A stretch of 64,000 bases of DNA. Origin: Janibacter sp. DB-40 (lineage in GTDB: Bacteria > Actinomycetota > Actinomycetes > Actinomycetales > Dermatophilaceae). Shown here piece after piece: positions 55,961-63,708 of the stretch. The position numbers and the translations under genes were made by a program. The stretch covers positions 2,170,001 to 2,234,000 of the forward strand of contig NZ_CP120360.1 in NCBI RefSeq assembly GCF_029510815.1, in the 5' to 3' direction. The notes beneath the pieces are model-generated. The model ran no database searches and had not been told where the DNA came from. It was given only the letters and a program-made list of their open reading frames with translations. Position 1 is the stretch's first letter. Each line of letters starts with the position of its first letter.

Positions 55961-56037
55961 TGGGGTGAGTAACGGGACTTGAACCCGCGACCCTCGCGAC
56001 CACAACGCGATGCTCTACCAGCTGAGCTATACCCACC
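55961..56037 (-). tRNA. tRNA-His (GTG)
   Basis: The minus strand begins GGTGGGTATAGCTCAGC, with the extra G at position -1 typical of tRNA-His, and has anticodon GTG in the loop TTGTGGT. CCA is encoded (55961-55963). Acceptor GTGGGTA pairs with TACTCAC, with one G-T pair. Confidence 0.97.
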
Positions 56038-56169
56038 ATGTTGCCCTGTCTTGGGCAGCGCGGACCATCGTACCTGCTCCGGAGCAGTGCTCATGACCAC
56101 CCCGCTCCCCGGCGCCCCCGAGCACCCTGCCTCCGACGGGTTGCGGCGTCGATCAGGCACGATGGACGG

Positions 56170-56934
56170 GTGACGACTTCCGCGAACCCGCTGCCTCCCT
56201 TCGCCCGCGCCCTGGGCGCGATGCTCGCCGCCGTGGCCCTGATGGCCGCCTCGGTCATCATCGCCTCACCGGCGGACGCACACGCCCGCCTGGAGGGATC
56301 CAGCCCCCAGGACGGCGCCACGCTCTCCGCCGTGCCGCCGGAGATCATGCTGCGCTTCAACGAGCCGATCGAGGCGGGCCTGAACCAGGTCAGCGTGAAG
56401 TCCGGCTCGACCGAGGTCGCCAAGGGCGACCCCCAGGTCGACGGGTCGAACGTCTACCAGCCGATCGAGTACACGATGGACCCCGGCGAGTACACCGTCA
56501 CCTACAAGGTGGTCAGTGCCGACGGGCACCCCGTGAGCGGCTCCTTCACCTTCACCTACTCGCCCGCGGACAACGACGGACAGGTCGACGAGGACACGGA
56601 CGCCACCCCCTACTCACCGTCGGAGACCTCCTCGCCGGCCGAGTCGGAGGAGACATCGCCGACCGAGGGCTCGAGCGAGTCGCCCGCGGAGGAGACCTCC
56701 ACGCCCGCCGAGGAGTCGAGCGAGGAGGGCGGGTCGAGCCCGAGCGAGACCGCCACGGCCACCGACGAGTCCCCGACCCCCGAGGCGGACGCGGGCGAGG
56801 AGACCGCCCAGGAGACCACCTCCCCGTGGTGGTGGGCCCTCGCCGTGGGCGCACTCGTCGTGGTCATCGGTGGGCTGGTGATGCTCGTGCGCGGCCGTCG
56901 GGACCACGAGGACGAGGAGACCCCGCGCGGCTGA
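56170..56934 (+). CDS. CopC-domain copper resistance protein, membrane-anchored
   Basis: A 254-residue exported protein from the GTG at 56170. A signal peptide ends ASPADA, so the mature chain begins with His38, the N-terminal copper(II) ligand of CopC proteins; ARLEGSSPQDGATL and VSADGHPVSGSFTFTY give the rest of the fold, with the second His. About 100 residues of Ser/Thr/Glu-rich linker follow, and a C-terminal membrane helix (WWWALAVGALVVVIGGLVML) with a charged tail. This is the YcnJ-N/CopC layout without the CopD domain. It binds copper outside the membrane; homeostasis or delivery is the likely role. Confidence 0.9.
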   Translation: MTTSANPLPPFARALGAMLAAVALMAASVIIASPADAHARLEGSSPQDGATLSAVPPEIMLRFNEPIEAGLNQVSVKSGSTEVAKGDPQVDGSNVYQPIEYTMDPGEYTVTYKVVSADGHPVSGSFTFTYSPADNDGQVDEDTDATPYSPSETSSPAESEETSPTEGSSESPAEETSTPAEESSEEGGSSPSETATATDESPTPEADAGEETAQETTSPWWWALAVGALVVVIGGLVMLVRGRRDHEDEETPRG

Positions 56935-56946
56935 CCCGCCGCGACG

Positions 56947-56985
56947 CGACGAAGGCCCCGGACGCGATGTCCGGGGCCTTCGTCG
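56947..56985 (+). terminator. Terminator after copC
   Basis: CGACGAAGGCCCCGGAC (56947-56963) and its exact complement (56969-56985) form a 17-base-pair stem with a five-base loop. It starts 12 bases after the copC stop and ends three bases before the minus-strand tRNA-Lys, so it is shared by converging transcripts. Confidence 0.85.
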
Positions 56986-56988
56986 TGG

Positions 56989-57064
<76 letters not shown>

Positions 57065-57138
57065 GCGAGGAGAGACATTAGCAGGCTCGTGGCCGAGCGC
57101 GAAATCGGCTGCCACCAGCCGACGTCGGGCACGACGAA

Positions 57139-57166
57139 GGGGGTCGGTCCAGCCGGACCGACCCCC
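57139..57166 (-). terminator. Terminator after the DUF3618 gene
   Basis: A perfect 12-base-pair stem (GGGGGTCGGTCC with its complement) and an AGCC loop lie 21 bases past the DUF3618 stop. The CACGACGAAGG arm seen in other terminators precedes it. Confidence 0.75.
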
Positions 57167-57186
57167 TCGCCAGATCTCTCGTCAGC

Positions 57187-57489
57187 TCACCAGGAGCGCT
57201 TGGCGCGCTGGCGCTCCCACTTCTTGTGCTTGCGGCTGGTGGAGACCATCTTCAACACGATGACCGCGCCCACGGCCGCCGCGGCCATGGCGACACGGTC
57301 CATGCGCAGCTCGCCGGACTCGGTCCTGACCGCGCTGTCGACGGAGGCCTTCAGCGACTCCTTCTGGCGGGCGACGACGTTCTTCGGCGCAGCCCGCACG
57401 CTCAGCTCGTCGATCGTCTGGGCCAGTCGGTCGCGGGTCGTGACGATGTCGTTCTCGAGCTTGGTGATGCTCGGGTTCTCGTTGCTCAC
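57187..57489 (-). CDS. DUF3618 domain protein
   Basis: A 100-residue protein from the GTG at 57489. ITKLENDIVTTRDRLAQTIDEL is the conserved N-terminal helix of DUF3618, and a hydrophobic segment near residues 66-82 (VAMAAAAVGAVIVLKMV) suggests a membrane anchor, followed by a Lys/Arg-rich tail. The family is widespread in Actinobacteria, often with phage-holin-like neighbours, and has no known function. It follows bcp downstream with a 14-base gap on the same strand. Confidence 0.85.
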   Translation of the reverse strand: MSNENPSITKLENDIVTTRDRLAQTIDELSVRAAPKNVVARQKESLKASVDSAVRTESGELRMDRVAMAAAAVGAVIVLKMVSTSRKHKKWERQRAKRSW

Positions 57490-57503
57490 GTGGTGTTCCG
57501 TCC

Positions 57504-57974
57504 TTACTCGATGCCGAGGTCCCGGCGGATACGGGCAACGTGGCCCGTCGCCTTGACGTTGTAACGGGCGTGGGTGACCACACCATCTTCTCCGACGACG
57601 ACCGTCGAGCGGATGACTCCCTCGACGATCTTGCCGTACAGCTTCTTCTCACCATAGGCGCCCCAGGCCGTCATCACGGACTTGTCGGCGTCGGAGAGCA
57701 GTGTGATCGTCAGGCCATCGCGCTCCCGGAACTTCGCGAGCTTCTCGGACGCGTCCGGCGAGATCCCGATGACCTCGGTGTCGGCGGCGCGCAGCGCCTC
57801 CAGGGAGTCGCTGAAGTCGCAGGCCTGGGCCGTGCAGCCCGGCGTCATCGCCGCCGGGTAGAAGTAGACGATGACCCGCTTGCCGCGGAAGTCGCTCAAC
57901 GACACGGGCGTGCCGGTGTCATCAGGGAGGGTGAAGTCCGGGGCGGGATCGCCCGGGGTGAGTCTCTCGCCCAC
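57504..57974 (-). CDS. bcp: Thioredoxin-dependent peroxiredoxin, Bcp/PrxQ type
   Basis: A 156-residue peroxiredoxin from the GTG at 57974. The peroxidatic Cys47 in MTPGCTAQACDF and resolving Cys52 five residues later are the atypical 2-Cys arrangement of PrxQ. VYFYPAAMTPGC replaces the more usual KDNTPGC. It reduces H2O2 and organic peroxides in the cytoplasm using thioredoxin or mycoredoxin. The upstream 155 bases separate it from the divergent nickel/cobalt operon. Confidence 0.95.
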   Translation of the reverse strand: MGERLTPGDPAPDFTLPDDTGTPVSLSDFRGKRVIVYFYPAAMTPGCTAQACDFSDSLEALRAADTEVIGISPDASEKLAKFRERDGLTITLLSDADKSVMTAWGAYGEKKLYGKIVEGVIRSTVVVGEDGVVTHARYNVKATGHVARIRRDLGIE

Positions 57975-58072
57975 GAATGCCTCGCAATCTGCCTGTGCGT
58001 CGATGCCGGAGGACGGGGACAAACCTATCCCAGCGCGTGCCTCCCGGGCAGCCGGAGACCGATGGGCGCAAG

Positions 58073-58089
58073 ATGCAAACCATATGCAA
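58073..58089 (+). promoter_or_regulatory. Candidate Nur box upstream of the nickel/cobalt transporter
   Basis: ATGCAA-ACCAT-ATGCAA matches the recalled Streptomyces Nur consensus TTGCAA-N5-TTGCAA at 10 of 12 positions. It lies 41-57 bases upstream of the cbiM ATG, where a repressor would block the promoter. Nur is a nickel-responsive Fur-family repressor, so the site favours nickel as transported ion. No nur gene is in the window. Confidence 0.5.
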
Positions 58090-58129
58090 TAGTGGACTCT
58101 CCTGCCCCGACTGACGAGGAGATGCTGCG

Positions 58130-58819
58130 ATGCACGTCCCCGACGGATTCCTCGACGGCCCCACCTCGGTGGGCACCGCTGCCATTGCGGCGGCGGGCAT
58201 CGGGGTGGCCCTGTGGCGCAGCCGCTCCTCGCTCGACGACCGGAGCGCCCCGATGGCGGGGATGGCCGCCGTCTTCGTCTTCGCCGCACAGATGCTCAAC
58301 TTCCCCGTCGGCGCCGGCACCTCCGGGCACCTGCTCGGCGGGGCCCTCGCCGCGGTCCTCGTGGGGCCGTGGACGGCGACCCTGTGCATCACCGTCGTGC
58401 TCGTCGTGCAGGCGCTGCTCTTCGCCGACGGCGGCATCACCGCGCTCGGGACCAATGTCACCCTCATGGCCGTGGTCGGCGTGTGGGTGGGGTGGGCGGT
58501 TTTCCGTGGCGCCGCCCTGGTCCTGCCCCGGCGCACCACCTCGGTGCCCGTCGCGGCCGCAGTCGCCGCCTTCGTCTCCGTGCCGGTGACGGCCCTGGCC
58601 TTCGTCGGGATGTACGCGGTCGGGGGCCAGGCACCGATCCCCCTCGACACCCTGACCACGGCCATGCTCTCGTGGCACGCCCTCATCGGGATCGGCGAGG
58701 CCGTGATCACCTTCCTCGTCGTCGGGTCCATCACGACCGCCCGCCCGGACCTGGTGCGTGGAGCCGCGGGGCGACGACCAGCCGATCTGGCGCGGCGTGA
58801 AGTGGAGGTCCCGGCATGA
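58130..58819 (+). CDS. cbiM: ECF transporter substrate-binding subunit CbiM/NikM
   Basis: A 229-residue membrane protein. The N-terminus MHVPDGFL is the metal-binding motif of CbiM/NikM, in which the terminal amine and His2 bind Ni2+ or Co2+. About seven hydrophobic helices follow, with NFPVGAGTSGHLLGG carrying another metal-binding His. Cobalt and nickel cannot be told apart from sequence; the Nur-like box suggests nickel. First gene of a four-gene operon; its stop overlaps the next ATG by four bases. Confidence 0.92.
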   Translation: MHVPDGFLDGPTSVGTAAIAAAGIGVALWRSRSSLDDRSAPMAGMAAVFVFAAQMLNFPVGAGTSGHLLGGALAAVLVGPWTATLCITVVLVVQALLFADGGITALGTNVTLMAVVGVWVGWAVFRGAALVLPRRTTSVPVAAAVAAFVSVPVTALAFVGMYAVGGQAPIPLDTLTTAMLSWHALIGIGEAVITFLVVGSITTARPDLVRGAAGRRPADLARREVEVPA

Positions 58820-59136
58820 AGCACCGGATCAGCACGCGGGCCGTCGTCCTCAGCGGCGTGGCCGTCGCCCTGCTCCTCGCCGCGGTCGTGTCCTTCTACG
58901 CGTCGGGATCACCCGACGGGCTGGAGCGCGTCGCCGAGAACCTCGGCTTCGACGGGACCGCCGGCGAGCACGCGGCCGGTGACTCCCCCCTGGCCGACTA
59001 CGGCGTCAGCGGCATCGGGGACGCTCGCCTGTCCGGTGGTCTGGCGGGGGTCATCGGCCTCTCCGTCGTCGGGATCGTCATGTACGGCCTGACCCGTCTG
59101 CTGCGTCGCGGCGACTCCGACTCGACGGAGGACTGA
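58816..59136 (+). CDS. PDGLE-domain (CbiN-like) membrane component
   Basis: A 106-residue protein with an N-terminal membrane helix (VVLSGVAVALLLAAVVSFYA), an extracytoplasmic loop beginning SGSPDGLERVAENLGF and a second helix (LAGVIGLSVVGIVMYGLTRLL). The PDGLE motif marks the stand-alone CbiN-like/NikN subunit that loads metal into the M subunit. It starts on a four-base overlap with cbiM and is followed directly by cbiQ. Confidence 0.88.
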   Translation: MKHRISTRAVVLSGVAVALLLAAVVSFYASGSPDGLERVAENLGFDGTAGEHAAGDSPLADYGVSGIGDARLSGGLAGVIGLSVVGIVMYGLTRLLRRGDSDSTED

Positions 59137-59910
59137 GTGGGCGGCCCCCGCGGCCGCTCCCTGCACGTCGCCGGAAACTCCGTCGTGCACCGGCTGCCCG
59201 CCCACGTGAAGGTCGTCGCGCTCCTCGTCTTCGTCGGAGCGGTCGTGGCGACCCCGCGCGAGGCCTTCTGGGCCTACGGGCTGCACGCGGTGGCGCTGCT
59301 GGCGGCGATCGTCATCTCGACCGTCCCGTTCCGGGTGCTGCTGCCCCGGCTGGTGATCGAACTCCCCTTCGTCGTCTTCGCGCTGCTCATGCCCTTCGTC
59401 GCGGTGGGGCCGCAGACGCAGGTCGGTCCGCTGTCGTTGTCCGTCGCCGGCCTGTGGGGCGCATGGGCACTGCTGGCGAAGGGGACGCTGGGCGCCCTGG
59501 CATCACTGCTCCTGGCGGCCACGACCTCCGCGACCGACCTGGTCGGTGGGCTGGCCCGACTGCGCCTGCCACGACGTCTGGTGGAGATACTGGCCTTCAT
59601 GATCCGCTACCTCGACGTCGTCACCGGGGAGCTGCGACGCATGCGCATCGCCCGGGAGTCCCGCGGCTTCGCCGGCCGGTCGTTGGCCGCCTGGCCGGTC
59701 GTCGCCGGCTCCGCCGGAGCCCTGTTCATCCGCTCCTTCGAGCGCGGCGAGCGCGTGCACCTGGCGATGCTCTCCCGCCGCTACACCGGCGAGCTGCACC
59801 TCGGTGCGGGACCGTCCGCACCCGAGGTGTCGTGGGTGCGTGCGCTCGCGCTCCCCTCGGTCGCCGCGCTCGTCGCGGCGGTCGCCATCGGCACCGGGGC
59901 GTGGGCATGA
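59137..59910 (+). CDS. cbiQ: ECF transporter transmembrane subunit CbiQ
   Basis: A 257-residue T-component with five or six membrane helices. RLPAHVKVVALLVFVGAV at the start and the coupling motif GELRRMRIARESRGF, with its Ala-Arg-Gly signature, match CbiQ. It links CbiM to the ATPase. GTG start immediately after the previous stop, and the stop overlaps the cbiO ATG by four bases, consistent with a single transcript. Confidence 0.92.
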   Translation: MGGPRGRSLHVAGNSVVHRLPAHVKVVALLVFVGAVVATPREAFWAYGLHAVALLAAIVISTVPFRVLLPRLVIELPFVVFALLMPFVAVGPQTQVGPLSLSVAGLWGAWALLAKGTLGALASLLLAATTSATDLVGGLARLRLPRRLVEILAFMIRYLDVVTGELRRMRIARESRGFAGRSLAAWPVVAGSAGALFIRSFERGERVHLAMLSRRYTGELHLGAGPSAPEVSWVRALALPSVAALVAAVAIGTGAWA

Positions 59911-60671
59911 GCACACCGGTCGTCGAGCTGCGCGGGCTCCGGCACGCCTACCCCGACGGGCACGAGGCGCTGCGCGGCGTCGACCTGCACGTGCATCCGC
60001 GCGAGCGGGTCGCCCTGCTCGGCCCGAACGGCGCGGGCAAGACCACGCTCGTGCTCCACCTCAACGGCGTGCTGCGCCCCGACTCCGGAAGCGTGACGAT
60101 CTCGGGACTGCCGGTCGCCGACGAGTCCCTGCTCGAGGTGCGCCGGCGGGTGGGGATCGTCTTCCAGGACCCGGACGACCAGCTCTTCATGCCGACGGTG
60201 CGCCAGGACGTCGCCTTCGGGCCCCGGAACCTCGGCCTGCGCGGCGACGAGCTCGAGTCGCGGGTGGACTCGGCGCTGGCAGCGGTCGAGGTGTCGGACC
60301 TGGCCGATCGCCCCCCGCACCACCTGTCCTTCGGCCAGCGGCGCCGGGTGGCGATCGCGACGGTGCTGGCGATGGAGCCGGAGATCCTCGTCCTCGACGA
60401 GCCGAGCAGCAACCTCGACCCGGCGGCACGCCGGGAGGTCGCCGACATCCTGCGGGGGCTGGACGTCACCGTCCTCATGGTCACGCACGACCTGCCCTAC
60501 GCCCTCGAGCTGTGCGAGCGCTCCGTGCTGCTCTCGGACGGCCGGGTGGTCGGTGACGGCCCGACGGCCGAGATCCTCGGAGATCGTGAGCTCATGGCCG
60601 CCCACCGGCTCGAGCTGCCCTACGGCTTCGACCCCGCGTCGGTGCCAGCGGCGACGCGCAGGGCGGACTGA
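59907..60671 (+). CDS. cbiO: ECF transporter ATP-binding subunit CbiO
   Basis: A 254-residue ABC ATPase. Walker A GPNGAGKTT, the Q-loop VFQDPDDQLFMPTVRQDVAFGP typical of ECF ATPases, signature LSFGQRRRVAIA (with Phe in place of Gly), Walker B ILVLDEPSSNLDP and the switch histidine in MVTHDL are all visible. Only one ATPase gene is present, so it should work as a homodimer, as in CbiMNQO/NikMNQO. It ends 29 bases before the converging HNH gene. Confidence 0.95.
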   Translation: MSTPVVELRGLRHAYPDGHEALRGVDLHVHPRERVALLGPNGAGKTTLVLHLNGVLRPDSGSVTISGLPVADESLLEVRRRVGIVFQDPDDQLFMPTVRQDVAFGPRNLGLRGDELESRVDSALAAVEVSDLADRPPHHLSFGQRRRVAIATVLAMEPEILVLDEPSSNLDPAARREVADILRGLDVTVLMVTHDLPYALELCERSVLLSDGRVVGDGPTAEILGDRELMAAHRLELPYGFDPASVPAATRRAD

Positions 60672-60700
60672 GACCGACCCGGAGTCTCGCTGGCCCGCAG

Positions 60701-62341
60701 TCAGGCTGCGTGGAGGAGCTCCGCGTAGACGGCTTCGAGGGGTGAGCGGTAGTCGGGCGGCGGATGAACGTCCGTCCGCCAGCGCTGCGGACCAGGTGGA
60801 GCCGATCCCGGCACAGCCCGGGGCCGTGGAGGGCGCCCGGCTCCGAAGACAGGTGGCGCCGGGCAGTCGTGGGTGCAGCCGGTGGGTGTGGTGAAGCGGA
60901 TCTCGTGGGGGCCCGCGTCGGGTTCGAGACCGGTGGCCATGACCTCGACAGTCCAGCCGGACTCCTCCTTGACCAGATTGTGGCACTGGCACAGGCCCGC
61001 ACCGTTGGCGGCGCTCGTTGCTCCGCCGTGGGCGGCGGGAGTGACGTGGTCGATCTGACGGGCGGGCGCGTCGCACCACGGCACACGACACGTGGGGTCG
61101 CGCAACTCGAGCAGGCGCCTCAGGCCGCCATGGAAGAAGCGCCTGCGGGAGTCCAAGGCGACCACGTCGCGGCCGTCGGGGCTGGTCCAGAGCCGGCGTA
61201 GCCAGAACCCCGCGCGCCGTGCCCCGTCCGCCGTCCGGTCGCCTGTGCCATCGGACTCCTCATGGGTGTCCTCCTCGAGGAGACGCAGCAGGTGCTCACG
61301 CGTCATCGAGGTCGGCACGGGTCCCCAGCCGGGCATCTCCACCCTTCCCCTTCCGGCCCGGCTGGCGCTCTGGCGGGAGTCGCTGCCACCTCCGCGGGAG
61401 TCGCCGTCGCTCTCGTGGTGTTCGCAGCCGGGAGCGGTCGCGTCCGCCTGAGCGGGGAAGAAAGCGGCCTCGTCCATGACCAGACCCACTTCGACCGGCT
61501 GGGCTTCTCCTTCGGCGCGCCCCGACAAGCGCTCCAGGGCAGTGTCGGCCAGCCACGCCCCTCGACCTCGATCATCGTCCGCGCGGGCCGCGTCGACCTG
61601 CGGGTCACCGGTGGCCACGAATCGGGTCTTCTCCGCCGCCAGCAGTGAGGCATGCGCACCGACCACGTCGGTCATCCGTCCCAGCACGCTCAGGTAGGCC
61701 ATCCCGTCCGGCGCGGGTCGCACACCCACGCGCCGGGAGGCGGCCGCCCGGGCCCGGCGCTCGACCACCGCCTCCGGGTCCAGGTCGACGCACGTCCGCC
61801 GGGCCGCATCGCCGAGGGCTTTGTCCCCCAACCGGGACAGCTCGCCCGCCATGCGTGCGTCGGCCTCCCTGCGGTCGTGCGGGTCGAGGCAGGCGGTCTC
61901 CCGGGCGATGATCGTCGCGCGCCACTCACTGACCTCGCCCCGAGACAACGCACCCATCACCCGGGGCAGGTCCGAGACCAGAGCCTTGGCCAGGCCCACG
62001 TGCCGGTCCGCCTGTGACGGTGAGCACCGCCGCTCCAACGCGACCTCCGCCCGGGCCGCACTGCGACGACAGGTCACCTCGCGCGCGCTCAACTCACCCC
62101 GCCCGGCAGCGCTCGCGGCGTCGTCGTCACGCTGCTGCACGAACTGGACGGTGGCCCTGGCCTGCACCGCTGCGACCGAGGCCTTGACCGCCTCCGCCGC
62201 ATCGATGACCTCCAGCAACTCCCCCGCCGTCAGACCCTCCACATCCGCAGCAACACTGTCGGACAGGCGTGCCATGGTCGAGGCAAGCATGCTCGGCAGG
62301 CCCTCCCTCGGCCCATCCACCTGCTGCGTCGACTGCTCCAT
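60701..62341 (-). CDS. DUF222/HNH endonuclease (13E12-type)
   Basis: A 546-residue protein from the ATG at 62341, preceded by GGAAGGAG. The N-terminal half is DUF222 (LLEVIDAAEAVKASVAAVQARA, AARAEVALERRCS). A C-terminal HNH motif CRVPWCDAPARQIDHVTP, then HGGATSAANGAGLCQCHN, with His432 as the probable catalytic residue, and Cys pairs for zinc, follow. This is the 13E12-repeat family that is highly multicopy in Actinobacteria. A perfect LexA box precedes it, so it should be DNA-damage inducible. DNA substrate and role are not known; it may be an intein/selfish-element relative. Confidence 0.88.
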   Translation of the reverse strand: MEQSTQQVDGPREGLPSMLASTMARLSDSVAADVEGLTAGELLEVIDAAEAVKASVAAVQARATVQFVQQRDDDAASAAGRGELSAREVTCRRSAARAEVALERRCSPSQADRHVGLAKALVSDLPRVMGALSRGEVSEWRATIIARETACLDPHDRREADARMAGELSRLGDKALGDAARRTCVDLDPEAVVERRARAAASRRVGVRPAPDGMAYLSVLGRMTDVVGAHASLLAAEKTRFVATGDPQVDAARADDDRGRGAWLADTALERLSGRAEGEAQPVEVGLVMDEAAFFPAQADATAPGCEHHESDGDSRGGGSDSRQSASRAGRGRVEMPGWGPVPTSMTREHLLRLLEEDTHEESDGTGDRTADGARRAGFWLRRLWTSPDGRDVVALDSRRRFFHGGLRRLLELRDPTCRVPWCDAPARQIDHVTPAAHGGATSAANGAGLCQCHNLVKEESGWTVEVMATGLEPDAGPHEIRFTTPTGCTHDCPAPPVFGAGRPPRPRAVPGSAPPGPQRWRTDVHPPPDYRSPLEAVYAELLHAA

Positions 62342-62365
62342 CACGAGCTCCTTCCCTGACTCCAT

Positions 62366-62381
62366 TCGAACACACGTTCGA
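62366..62381 (-). promoter_or_regulatory. Perfect LexA (SOS) box
   Basis: TCGAACACACGTTCGA is an exact copy of the actinobacterial SOS consensus TCGAAC-N4-GTTCGA, 24 bases upstream of the HNH gene start. LexA should repress that gene until DNA is damaged. LexA boxes upstream of 13E12 genes are known in mycobacteria (recalled). Confidence 0.85.
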
Positions 62382-62429
62382 TACAACCGTCAAGAGAGCG
62401 GGCAGACGACATTCGATGACGCGGACGAG

Positions 62430-62888
62430 TCAGTCGGTCACTCCGACGAGCACCGACTCGATGACGATCTCGCTCCGCAGACTGGCGGCGATGAAACACT
62501 CGCGGTGCGCGACCTCGACCAGACGCTCGATCTTGGCGCGCGGAGGGCTGCCGGTGAAGGTGATGCGCGGCCGGAGCACGATGTGCGTCAGCCACATCGG
62601 CCGGCTCTCCTCGGGCATGTGGCCAATCGCCTCGTCGCGGTAGTCCACGACGTCGAGACGGGCCCTGGCCGCGACGGCGAGGAAGGACAGCAGCTGGCAG
62701 CTGCTGGCAGCAGCCACGAGGAGTTGCTCGGGGTTGGGGCGGTCCGGGTCCCCGAGGAAGGCACCCGCGCTGCTCGCACGCACCGTCTCGCCCGCCACCC
62801 CCAGCTCGTGCTCACGGGGGTAGGCGTCGTAGCCCGCGGCGGTCGAACCGGCCCAGCGCAGGGAGGTCGTGAAGGAGTGGTCGCTCAC
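62430..62888 (-). CDS. OsmC/Ohr-family peroxidase
   Basis: A 152-residue protein from the GTG at 62888. Cys64 (AASSCQLLSF) and Cys131 (HRECFIAASL) are the redox pair of OsmC-family thiol peroxidases, and the spacing fits a functional enzyme. It probably detoxifies organic hydroperoxides; OsmC and Ohr are hard to separate here. It begins 22 bases from the divergent tRNA-Leu and ends 88 bases upstream of the HNH gene on the same strand. Confidence 0.88.
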   Translation of the reverse strand: MSDHSFTTSLRWAGSTAAGYDAYPREHELGVAGETVRASSAGAFLGDPDRPNPEQLLVAAASSCQLLSFLAVAARARLDVVDYRDEAIGHMPEESRPMWLTHIVLRPRITFTGSPPRAKIERLVEVAHRECFIAASLRSEIVIESVLVGVTD

Positions 62889-62910
62889 CCCGCTTAGACT
62901 GCCTGATCGA

Positions 62911-62993
62911 GCCGAAGTGGTGGAACAGGCAGACACGCGGCACTTAGGATGCCGTGCCCATTGGGTGTGCGGGTTCAAGTCCCGCCTTCGGCA
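62911..62993 (+). tRNA. tRNA-Leu (TAG)
   Basis: Starts GCCGAAGTGGTGGAAC, has anticodon TAG in the loop CTTAGGA and the long variable arm expected of a class II tRNA. The acceptor GCCGAAG pairs with CTTCGGC. CCA is not encoded. A direct repeat follows at once. Confidence 0.97.
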
Positions 62994-63000
62994 CCCTTCG

Positions 63001-63064
63001 AGACGGTTGCTGCGCAACCTCCTCAGGGAGCAAAGGTAAGACGGTTGCTGCGCAACCTCCTCAG
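63001..63064. repeat. Two copies of a 26-base direct repeat with internal hairpin
   Basis: The same 26 bases occur at 63001-63026 and 63039-63064, exactly identical, with a 12-base spacer. Each unit contains the inverted repeat GGTTGCTGCGCAACC, so each can fold into a six-base-pair hairpin. They lie between tRNA-Leu and the end of rdgB; the second unit covers the rdgB stop codon. This resembles a REP-type element or a compact double terminator. Confidence 0.75.
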
Positions 63065-63708
63065 AGAACTGAGAGATGCTCCCGCAGCAGCGGGACCATC
63101 CCCCGGAAGGCACGACCCCGGTGGCTGATCGCGTTCTTCTCGGTGTCCGAGTACTGCGCGAGCGAGCGGGTGTCCCCGTCAGGAACAAAGATCGGGTCGT
63201 ACCCGAAGCCGTTCTCCCCCACAGGTACCCGAGCGATGAGACCCGGGACGCTCCCTTCGCTCACGACCGTCGCCCCACCGGGGACGGCGAGCGCGGCCGC
63301 GCACCGGAAGGCTGCCCGCCGGTGCTCGTCCGGCACGTCCGCGAGCTGGTCGAGCAGCAGCTGGAGGTTGCGGCGGTCCTTCTCGGCGCGCGACAGGTCC
63401 TCGCCGCCGTGCAGCCCGGACCACCGGGCGGAGAAGATCCCGGGTGCGCCCCCGAGGACGTCCACCGCGAGTCCCGAGTCGTCAGCGAGCGAAGGGAGGG
63501 ACGTCGCCCGGGCGACGTGCTCGGCCTTCAACCGGGCGTTGCCGGCGAAGGTCACCTCGGTCTCCGGGATCTCGCCGACCTCCGGGAAAGCCGCCATCGA
63601 GACGATCTCGAGGTCCGGCCCCGCAGCGCTCGAGGAAGCGGCCAGGATCTCCCGCAGCTCCTTGACCTTGTGCTCGTTGTGCGTCGCGAGGACGACCCGA
63701 GGGGTCAC
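63061..63708 (-). CDS. rdgB: Non-canonical purine NTP pyrophosphatase, RdgB/HAM1
   Basis: Hydrolyses dITP, ITP and XTP to keep them out of nucleic acids, 215 residues. [17 protein letters not shown] contains the N-terminal substrate motif, [15 protein letters not shown] the metal site, and [12 protein letters not shown] and NAISHRGRA the remaining family signatures. The GTG start at 63708 overlaps the rph stop, so rph and rdgB are coupled, a common actinobacterial pair. The stop codon lies inside the second copy of the direct repeat. Confidence 0.95.
   Translation of the reverse strand: MTPRVVLATHNEHKVKELREILAASSSAAGPDLEIVSMAAFPEVGEIPETEVTFAGNARLKAEHVARATSLPSLADDSGLAVDVLGGAPGIFSARWSGLHGGEDLSRAEKDRRNLQLLLDQLADVPDEHRRAAFRCAAALAVPGGATVVSEGSVPGLIARVPVGENGFGYDPIFVPDGDTRSLAQYSDTEKNAISHRGRAFRGMVPLLREHLSVL

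Noticed and set aside
57975..58129. A cobalamin riboswitch upstream of cbiM
   Set aside because: The 155-base gap is too short and lacks the B12-box sequence; the Nur-like palindrome is the only signal seen.
62366..62389. The inverted repeat before the HNH gene as a transposon end
   Set aside because: It matches the SOS box exactly, and no transposase or target duplication is present.
63001..63064. A possible CRISPR array
   Set aside because: Only two copies, a 12-base spacer and no cas genes; the unit folds into a hairpin and looks like a REP or terminator element.
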